Source: Bacteroidota bacterium
GTDB taxonomy: Bacteria; Bacteroidota; Bacteroidia; Chitinophagales; UBA2359
Direction of reading: 5' to 3'
Length of the DNA: 21,473 bases
NCBI GenBank assembly: GCA_020631675.1
Contig: JAHDGT010000013.1
Coordinates: 1 to 21,473 of the forward strand
Shown: piece by piece, positions 15,495 through 21,473 of the stretch
How positions within the stretch are numbered: position 1 is the first letter of the stretch
How the letters are laid out: the number at the start of each line of letters is the position of its first letter
Made by a program: the position numbers and the translations under genes
The notes under the pieces: model-generated
What the model was told of the DNA's origin: nothing
The model's database searches: none
The model's input: the letters and a program-made list of their open reading frames with translations, nothing else

Positions 15495-16970
15495 TCAAAA
15501 CCCTCTAACATCTAAGACCTCTTCGTACTTTCTGAGGTAGCCTCTAATGATTCGCTGTACATCGGGGTTTTCTCTGAAGGGTATGATCTCTTCTCTGGTC
15601 AGATCGGCTAAATCAGTGGCCGTTTTTTCAGTTATGGATGCCTCAGGCAAGTAGGCGTAGCCTGCGTATTGGTGATCCTGTATGAGTATGACCGCTCGTT
15701 CATTCACGGAGCGCCCTTCGTCTATGATCAGCATATTGGCTTGGGGATAGCTGTAGTAGGCGCGCATTTCCGCTACTCTATTATTGTGTGTTTCGGCATC
15801 TTCTTCTGCTAGTAAAATGAAATCTTCTTCCAAGTAACCCATGCGCTCGAACCATTCTTCGTAATGGTTGATATTGCATAAGGGTAAGGGCAGTAAGAAG
15901 CGGGATGCCGCATTCAAGATGAAGCCAATGGCGCGAAAGCGGGAGGTGAACTTCATGATGGGTCTTTCTTCACTACCTAAGAAATCAATGTATAGACGGT
16001 CAAAGCCTTCTTCATCTCTCCTTATATATAGACCGATCTTGTACCGCTTGCGTCTTTGCGCACTATTGAATTTAGGCATGAAACGCTTGATCTCATCACT
16101 TTCTAATAAAAGAGCGATCAGTTCGCTACCTGTTAAACGGTATTGAATATCGTGAATGGCGGCCTTCATATTGACCTTCTTCTTGCCTTCCAGATCGCTA
16201 TTGAAGTGCGACAATACCCTTGTTCTAATATTGGTGCTTTTCCCTAAATAGATAATGCGTCCTTTCTGATCCAGAAAGTAGTAGACCCCTGTGGCTGTGG
16301 GCAACTGCTCTACTTTGTGGGCAGGCAGATGCGTAGGACGTTTAGTGCCTTGTATCAGCTTTAATACTGTTGACTTTTTAAGTGGGCGGTAGTCGTCTAA
16401 CAGCTTGCCGAACAGGCGGGCCATGGTGCGGCTACGCTGTAACAAAGTGCCTTCATGCTTGTATTTGAAGCCCATATCCTTACAGACCAGTGTAATGCTC
16501 TTGGCTTTGGATTTTCCGCAATGCGCTTCGATCAGCTGCTTCATCTCAATTTGCCGTCGCTGTAAGCGGAAGTCGGTCGGATGGAAGCAATACTTTAAGC
16601 GGGCGTAGGCCTGACGTACATCCATACCCACTAAAATGCTATCACCTATGAATTCTAGTACCTCCTCGGCTATATCGGCGAAGAAGGGGGCTTTTGCCAA
16701 CTCCTTTTCATTGAAGTTGACCATAGTGAATAGAAAGGGGTCAATGGTCGCTTCTGGCTGCACTAAGCTGCGAAAGGTATCAATGATTTTTCGCCCATCG
16801 TGCTTGACCAAGACCAGTTCTACCAAACGCTCTCTCCCTCGGCGGCGGAAGCCGCTGGCACTGAGTTCGGTGGCCAATTCTATATTGAGCAGGGTGAAGG
16901 AGAATTGCTCTTTTTTGGCTTTGGGCTTTACCTTAGCTTTTGGTTTTGTATTTTTTTTGCTGGGTGGCAC
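15495..16970 (-). CDS. Degenerate DnaQ-like exonuclease domain fused to a GIY-YIG (Cho/UvrC-N-type) nuclease
   Basis: 491 residues from GTG 16970; a stop lies four codons upstream, so the start is well bounded. A Lys/Pro-rich tail (1-21) precedes a DEDDh exonuclease-like domain (about 23-195: 'FTLLNIELAT', 'VELVLVKHDGRKIIDTFRSLVQPEATIDPF', 'VLEFIGDSILVGMDV'). The usual catalytic acids are altered: the first Asp is Asn29, the 'HNAxFD' Asp is absent, and the final His-x4-Asp is not recognisable. The GIY-YIG domain (about 220-305) looks intact: 'GVYYF', 'IIYLGKSTNIRTR' and Glu in 'SELIALLLESDEIK'. A C-terminal region of about 180 residues is unassigned. Exonuclease/GIY-YIG fusions are a known bacterial type related to Cho and the 3'-incising half of UvrC, so a repair role is likely. 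Its 5' end starts about 11 nt from repeat copy 3. Confidence 0.87.
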   Translation of the reverse strand: MPPSKKNTKPKAKVKPKAKKEQFSFTLLNIELATELSASGFRRRGRERLVELVLVKHDGRKIIDTFRSLVQPEATIDPFLFTMVNFNEKELAKAPFFADIAEEVLEFIGDSILVGMDVRQAYARLKYCFHPTDFRLQRRQIEMKQLIEAHCGKSKAKSITLVCKDMGFKYKHEGTLLQRSRTMARLFGKLLDDYRPLKKSTVLKLIQGTKRPTHLPAHKVEQLPTATGVYYFLDQKGRIIYLGKSTNIRTRVLSHFNSDLEGKKKVNMKAAIHDIQYRLTGSELIALLLESDEIKRFMPKFNSAQRRKRYKIGLYIRRDEEGFDRLYIDFLGSEERPIMKFTSRFRAIGFILNAASRFLLPLPLCNINHYEEWFERMGYLEEDFILLAEEDAETHNNRVAEMRAYYSYPQANMLIIDEGRSVNERAVILIQDHQYAGYAYLPEASITEKTATDLADLTREEIIPFRENPDVQRIIRGYLRKYEEVLDVRGF

Positions 16971-16981
16971 GGGGCGAAATT

Positions 16982-17349
16982 AATTTGAAAATTTGGAAAT
17001 GAGCTAATTTGAAAATGATTTTGGATTTGTCTTTAGTTGAAAGGAACATTTTCAAATTTTCAAATCGACACATTTTCAAATTGAGTCGCGCAAGGGATAG
17101 GAGTGGTAATGAGCCGGCTGAATGCGCCCTGTTTGGCGGCGTAAAAAGGCGGCCCAGCGGTAGCCATTTTTACGCCTGCCAAACAGCAGCAGGCAGGCGG
17201 GGAATTTGAACGGATAGCCCGGTACCCGCAGTGAAAGCTTGCGCTTTTTAGACATGAGACTTGAGACTCGAGTAGATAGACTTTCGTGCTGTGTGCCGAC
17301 TTTGTTTCCGAAACCTACTAGCGCAGGATTTTATTGCGGGTATGCGCCA
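16982..17349 (+). repeat. Dispersed intergenic repeat, copy 3
   Basis: Full-length relative of copies 1 and 2: AT-rich 'AATTTGAAAATTTG' / 'TTTTCAAATTTTCAAATC' section (16982-17085), GCGCAAGGGATAGGAGTGG, a core stem of about 19 bp with one bulged base (arms 17129-17147 and 17167-17186), 'TTTGAACGGATAGCCCGGT', an 'AGACATGAGACTTGAGAC' module, and the end GCGGGTATGCGCC (17336-17348). It fills most of the 560-nt gap between the GIY-YIG gene and valS. The remaining 17350-17530 presumably holds the valS promoter, which I could not pinpoint; it includes a CTCAGCTGAG palindrome (17458-17467). Confidence 0.85.
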
Positions 17350-17530
17350 TTAAGAATGATGAATGTATTAATTGTGAATTTTGAATGAGACTATGGCAAA
17401 ATTGATGTTGGAATTAGCCATGATGTCGTAAATTCGCGAGGTTTTTGAATTATTTGCCTCAGCTGAGTGTTTAGGGAAATTAATAGCCCAATACGGGTGA
17501 TTTCAAAACTATCATTTTAAAAGCAGAACA

Positions 17531-20353
17531 ATGCAGAGCAAGTACGATCCGAGTCAGATTGAAGCGAAGTGGTACGAATTCTGGATGGAAAATAACTTAT
17601 TCCGTTCGGTACCTGATGAGCGTGAGCCATATACGATTGTGATACCTCCACCGAATGTCACGGGGGTCTTGCACATGGGGCACATGCTGAACAATACGAT
17701 TCAGGATGTCTTGATCAGACGTGCGCGCATGTTGGGCTATAATGCCTGCTGGGTACCGGGTACGGATCACGCCTCTATTGCTACGGAGGCGAAAGTAGTG
17801 AAGATGCTGGCGGAGCAGGGCATTAAGAAGAGCGAGATCGGTAGAGAAAAGTTCTTGGAGCATGCCTTTGAATGGAAAGATAAGTATGGGGGCATCATTT
17901 TGAATCAGCTGCGCAAGTTGGGTGTAAGCTGTGATTGGGAGCGCACCCGCTTTACGATGGAGGAGTCTTTGAGCAAGGCGGTTCAGCATACTTTTGTTGA
18001 CCTGTACAAGAAAGGCAAGATCTACCGCGACCATAGGATCAGCCATTGGGATCCCGTGGCGAAAACGGCTTTGAGTGACCAAGAGGTTTATCATAAAGAC
18101 AGTAAATCGAATCTGTACCACATCAAGTATATGATCGTGGGTACGGAGGGGGAATATGTTACCGTAGCAACTACCCGACCAGAGACTTTATTAGGGGATA
18201 CGGCGGTGTGTTTCCACCCGGAAGATCCGCGATACAGTCATTTGAAGGGCAAGCAATTGATCGTTCCTTTGATCAATAGGGAAGTTCCTGCCATCTTTGA
18301 TGATTATGTGGATCTGGAGTTCGGTACGGGTGCCTTGAAGGTGACGCCCGCGCATGATGCGAATGACTTCCAGTTGGGTAAAAAGCATGAGTTGGAAACG
18401 GTTGACATCTTTAATGATGATGCGACCGTTAGCGAAGCGGGACAGCTTTATATTGGTATGGATCGCTTTGCTTGTAGAGAACAGATCACCGAAGATCTAA
18501 AAGCAGCTGATCTATTAGTTGGTATTGAAGAGATCGACAATAAGCTGGGGCTTTCTGAGCGTACACATGCGGTTGTTGAGCCTAAGTTGACGCTTCAGTG
18601 GTATATGAGCATGCCTGAAACGGCTAAGCCAGCACTGGATGCGGTGATGAATGATGTGATCAAGTTCTTCCCGCCTAAATACAAGAATGTTTACCGCCAT
18701 TGGATGGAGAACATTCGCGACTGGTGTATTTCTCGTCAGTTGTGGTGGGGGCAACGCATCCCGGCCTTTTACTTGGAAGAGGGTTCTGATGCGAAGCCTT
18801 ATGTTGCCGAAACCGCCGAAGAGGCTTTGGCACTTGCCATAGCGGATACGGGCAATAAAAACCTGACGGTTGACCAATTGCGTCAGGATGAGGATGTAGT
18901 GGATACTTGGTTCTCTTCTTGGTTGTGGCCTATCAGCGTTTTTGACGGTTTCGAGACTAAGGAGGAAGTGGACTACTACTACCCTACTTCAGTTTTGGTT
19001 ACGGGTTGGGACATCATCTTTTTATGGGTGGCGCGTATGGTCATGGCGGGCTATGAATGGCGTGGGGAAATGCCCTTCAAGGATGTTTATTTCACGGGTA
19101 TGGTTCGCGATAAGCAAGGACGTAAGATGTCGAAATCATTGGGTAACTCACCTGATGCCCTGAAGCTTTTGGCGGATTTCGGTGCGGATGCGGTTCGTAT
19201 CGGTTTGTTGTTCTCCTCTCCTGCGGGTGGTGATCTGTTGTTTGATGAGAGCCTGTGTGATCAAGGTAGAAACTTCAGCAATAAGATCTGGAATGCTTTG
19301 CGCCTGATCAAAGGCTGGGAGGTGAAGCCGGGTGAAAACGCGGACAATGCGCCTGTTATCGCTTGGTTCGAGAACAAGATCCACCAAACGATCAATGAGC
19401 TGGAAGATCAGTATGCAAATTACCGCTTGTCTGAGATCGTGACCACGCTGTATAGCTTCATTTGGAACGACTTCTTCTCTACTTATTTAGAGATGATCAA
19501 GCCGCCTTATCAGCAGCCGATCGACCAAGCAACTTACGATCAAACGATCCAATTCTTTGATGTGATCGTTCGTTTGTTACACCCGTTCATGCCTTTCATT
19601 ACCGAAGAGGTATATCAGGTATTGGAAGAGCGCAATGGACAGTCGATCTGCGTAGCCAAGTACCCTACTTTTGATGGCGAGATAGACACCACTGCGATTG
19701 CCAATGGCGAGCGGGCGAAAGAGATTTTGACCAATGTTCGCAACATCCGTAATAAGAATGGCTTGAAACAGCGCGAGTTGTTAAAGCTGCACATCATGAC
19801 CAGTGACCGGTCGGCTTATGCCGCCTTCTTGCCGATCTTAAAGGCGAAAGGCTTCTTGGAAGACATTCAATTCGTGGATCAAGAGGTGGCGCAAACTACT
19901 TCTTTCTTAGTGGGTAAAGACACGCTTTTCTTAGAAACGGGTGTTCAGATCGACTTAGACGCGGAGCGTACTCGCTTGCACAAAGAGTGGTTCGAGTTCA
20001 ACAGTCATGTGGTGAGATCTAAAGCCAAATTGAGCAATGATCGCTTTGTGAATCACGCCCCTGAAAAAGTAGTAGCCATTGAACGCAAGAAGATGGCGGA
20101 TGCCGAAGCCAAGTTCAAGATCGTTTCTGATAGCTTGAGCAATTTGGGCATCGCCGTACCTTCTGAAGAAGAATTGGTCTTATGGGCATTCACCGTAGGC
20201 AAAGGCAAAGGCAAAAAAGCTACTGATAAGATCACCGCTGAGACCGGACTTAGTGCGGATCAAGTAGACAGCTGTTTATCTGCCTTAAAAGACAGTGGTA
20301 AAGTGAGCAGCGAAAGTGATGATGAGGGCAAAATAAGCTGGAGCTTGAATTAG
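17531..20353 (+). CDS. valS: Valyl-tRNA synthetase with a C-terminal extension
   Basis: 940 residues. Class Ia synthetase that charges tRNA-Val. The HIGH-like motif 'HMGH' at 48-51 in 'PPPNVTGVLHMGHMLNNT' and KMSKS at 532-536 are intact. The CP1 editing domain ('VATTRPETLLGDTAVCFHPEDPRY', 'KVTPAHDANDFQLG') is present, so misacylated Thr can be cleared. 'RDWCISRQLWWGQRIPAFY' and 'DEDVVDTWFSSWLWP' also mark the enzyme. The anticodon-binding domain and the C-terminal coiled coil (about 810-872) follow. Residues 873-940 are extra: a Lys/Gly linker, then 'ITAETGLSADQVDSCLSALKDSGKV' and a short acidic beta turn ending 'ISWSLN', which looks like a small winged-helix unit not usual for ValRS. Monocistronic, ended by the terminator at 20423-20462. 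Confidence 0.97.
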   Translation: MQSKYDPSQIEAKWYEFWMENNLFRSVPDEREPYTIVIPPPNVTGVLHMGHMLNNTIQDVLIRRARMLGYNACWVPGTDHASIATEAKVVKMLAEQGIKKSEIGREKFLEHAFEWKDKYGGIILNQLRKLGVSCDWERTRFTMEESLSKAVQHTFVDLYKKGKIYRDHRISHWDPVAKTALSDQEVYHKDSKSNLYHIKYMIVGTEGEYVTVATTRPETLLGDTAVCFHPEDPRYSHLKGKQLIVPLINREVPAIFDDYVDLEFGTGALKVTPAHDANDFQLGKKHELETVDIFNDDATVSEAGQLYIGMDRFACREQITEDLKAADLLVGIEEIDNKLGLSERTHAVVEPKLTLQWYMSMPETAKPALDAVMNDVIKFFPPKYKNVYRHWMENIRDWCISRQLWWGQRIPAFYLEEGSDAKPYVAETAEEALALAIADTGNKNLTVDQLRQDEDVVDTWFSSWLWPISVFDGFETKEEVDYYYPTSVLVTGWDIIFLWVARMVMAGYEWRGEMPFKDVYFTGMVRDKQGRKMSKSLGNSPDALKLLADFGADAVRIGLLFSSPAGGDLLFDESLCDQGRNFSNKIWNALRLIKGWEVKPGENADNAPVIAWFENKIHQTINELEDQYANYRLSEIVTTLYSFIWNDFFSTYLEMIKPPYQQPIDQATYDQTIQFFDVIVRLLHPFMPFITEEVYQVLEERNGQSICVAKYPTFDGEIDTTAIANGERAKEILTNVRNIRNKNGLKQRELLKLHIMTSDRSAYAAFLPILKAKGFLEDIQFVDQEVAQTTSFLVGKDTLFLETGVQIDLDAERTRLHKEWFEFNSHVVRSKAKLSNDRFVNHAPEKVVAIERKKMADAEAKFKIVSDSLSNLGIAVPSEEELVLWAFTVGKGKGKKATDKITAETGLSADQVDSCLSALKDSGKVSSESDDEGKISWSLN

Positions 20354-20422
20354 GAATTAATCATATCCTTCAAGCAACCATTTATCATTTTTAAAGGTCT
20401 TTTAATCGGTACCTTTAATTCC

Positions 20423-20462
20423 AAACCCAGTTCGGATACGCGTATCCGAACTGGGTTTTTTT
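20423..20462 (+). terminator. valS: Intrinsic terminator of valS
   Basis: A perfect 36-bp palindrome: AAACCCAGTTCGGATACG (20423-20440) and its exact reverse complement (20441-20458), followed directly by a T tract. The stem would be about 16 bp with a 4-nt loop. Confidence 0.92.
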
Positions 20463-20482
20463 AATTAGTCAATGCTCCCAAA

Positions 20483-21415
20483 ATGAAAAAGTGGATCCTA
20501 AAAGCCATAGTTCAGAAATCAATATCCATATTACCGTTCAGGTATAAAATCAATAGAGTATTTCAAAAGTATGTCACTAAGGGTTTAGACCTTAATGACG
20601 AGCATTTCGGTTTCAAGATCACCCACGCAAGAGATCATGTTGATTTCATGCTGAAATACAAAAATACCACAGACCTCCACTGCTTGGAATTGGGAACCGG
20701 TTGGTATCCCATCATCCCCATTTCGCTTTACCTGAATGGGGTGAATAAGACCCACACTATAGATGTAGCGCCACATATCACGGAGAAATCCATCAAAACC
20801 ACGATTCAAAAATTCATGGAGTGGGATGCCCAGGGCAAGCTAAAAGCCTACTTCCCTCAACTGAATACCGAAAGGTGGGCTGCCTTTGTGAACTTGCACC
20901 AAAATATGACAGCTAAAAGTTTGGATGAGCTGCTCGCCTTTTTCCACATTTCTCCAATTGTCGCAGATGCTCGTAAGACCGATTTCGAGAACGACTATTT
21001 CGATTTCATCTGTTCCAACAACACCTTTGAGCACATTTACAAAGACGTTTTGGTGGGTATTTTAAAAGAGTTCCGCCGCATCCTAAAACCCGATGGTGTC
21101 ATGAGTCACTTCATAGACATGTCCGATCATTTCGCCCATTTCGACAAGTCGATCACCGTCTACAATTTCCTACAATTCTCCGAACCGCAATGGAAACTCA
21201 TCGACAATTCCATCCAGCCCCAAAACAGAATGCGCTTCCCCACACACCGCGAATTGCACCAGCAAAGCAACTTCAATATTCTTGAAGAAAGCGTCAGAAA
21301 AGGTAATATCGAACAGGTAAAAGCACTCAAAATATCCCCTCATTTCACCCAAGCGCACAGCACAGAAGAGTTGGCGATCAGTCATGGGTATATTGTGAGT
21401 AATAAATCTGTTTAA
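20483..21415 (+). CDS. Class I SAM-dependent methyltransferase
   Basis: 310 residues. The Rossmann-type SAM-binding core is clear: motif I 'LELGTGWYP' at about 68-76, an acidic residue at the end of strand 2 ('HTIDVAPH', Asp94), 'VADARKTDFENDYFDFICSNNTFEHI' (motifs II/III with the usual 'D.I.S...FEHI' strand-helix), and 'FRRILKPDGVMSHFIDMSDH', the post-motif typical of small-molecule methyltransferases. The N-terminal 50 residues are basic and helical and may contact a membrane or substrate. The substrate cannot be predicted; glycan- or lipid-linked methyltransferases share this look. No biosynthetic partner genes lie beside it. It begins 20 nt after the valS terminator, so its promoter must be very close or overlap that hairpin. 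Its TAA is also the first part of repeat copy 4. Confidence 0.88.
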   Translation: MKKWILKAIVQKSISILPFRYKINRVFQKYVTKGLDLNDEHFGFKITHARDHVDFMLKYKNTTDLHCLELGTGWYPIIPISLYLNGVNKTHTIDVAPHITEKSIKTTIQKFMEWDAQGKLKAYFPQLNTERWAAFVNLHQNMTAKSLDELLAFFHISPIVADARKTDFENDYFDFICSNNTFEHIYKDVLVGILKEFRRILKPDGVMSHFIDMSDHFAHFDKSITVYNFLQFSEPQWKLIDNSIQPQNRMRFPTHRELHQQSNFNILEESVRKGNIEQVKALKISPHFTQAHSTEELAISHGYIVSNKSV

Positions 21416-21473
21416 TGTGCTGATGTGCTGATTTGAAAATGTGCTAATGATTTTCTGTAGGGCGCATGCCCGC
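21414..21473 (-). repeat. Dispersed intergenic repeat, copy 4 (partial, runs off the window)
   Basis: Begins AATGTGCTGATGTGCTGA, then ATGTGCTAATGA and GGGCGCATGCCCGC (21460-21473), which is the reverse complement of the right end of copy 1 including its CTAC and ATTAGCACAT neighbours. The rest of the element lies beyond the window. Confidence 0.8.

Noticed and set aside
17009..17209. ORF in repeat copy 3 whose peptide (ARDRSGNE...ECALFGG) also appears in the minus-strand ORF at 9845-10027
   Set aside because: The shared peptide reflects the shared DNA repeat. Copy 1 has a 1-nt length difference that shifts the frame and gives a stop, while the stem pairing is preserved, so selection is not on protein.
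17393..17431. 12-residue ORF (MAKLMLELAMMS) as a leader peptide or T-box-like control upstream of valS
   Set aside because: It contains no Val codons, no clear competing hairpins or terminator follow, and T-box leaders are not expected in Bacteroidota.

Overview
The window looks like a stretch of a Bacteroidota chromosome. Four features point there: a secreted M43 metalloprotease ending in a type IX secretion (Por) sorting domain; several TAnnTTTG-type -7 promoter boxes with no obvious Shine-Dalgarno sequences; long AT-rich dispersed intergenic repeats of the 'AATTTGAAAATTTG' and 'ATGTGCTGATGTGCTGA' kind; and the core gene repertoire. I cannot place it below phylum from the sequence alone.

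Layout. 1-449: the 3' part of a gene for a canonical ubiquitin-conjugating (E2/UBC fold) enzyme, cut by the window edge. 450-1113: a gap, then a small putative lipoprotein with its own promoter and a strong terminator. 1179-1589 (-): OsmC-like protein. 1684-2568: probable outer-membrane protein. 2571-2866: dispersed repeat copy 1. 3005-5428: mutS2. 5587-7368 (-): T9SS-exported M43 protease. 7531-8670 (-): acyl-CoA dehydrogenase. 8832-9524: YhhN/TMEM86-type membrane protein. 9523-10057: repeat copy 2, inverted. 10120-11379: ATP-grasp gene interrupted by one in-frame TAA. 11391-12779: JAMM/MPN+ protease with an Rpn11-like zinc motif and apparently a second, degenerate MPN domain. 12915-14738: three-TM protein with a long coiled coil and a disordered tail. 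14802-15482: Uma2-family nuclease-fold protein. 15495-16970 (-): degenerate DnaQ-like exonuclease domain fused to GIY-YIG. 16982-17349: repeat copy 3. 17531-20353: valS with a C-terminal extension. 20483-21415: SAM methyltransferase. 21414-21473: start of repeat copy 4, inverted.

Most genes are ordinary housekeeping or envelope genes with their own terminators and do not form one pathway. The noteworthy part is the presence, about 11 kb apart, of an E2 with the full HPN-x7-Cys active site and a JAMM isopeptidase candidate coupled to an ATP-grasp gene, followed by a MotA/TolQ-like membrane coiled-coil protein. Together they suggest a bacterial ubiquitin-like conjugation and deconjugation apparatus. 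No E1 and no ubiquitin-like protein are visible in this window, so the link between the two loci is inference.

A second theme is the dispersed repeat. There are three essentially complete copies and one partial copy in alternating orientation. They carry a stem-loop whose arms change in a compensatory way between copies, and three of the four copies touch or nearly touch the stop codon of the neighbouring gene.
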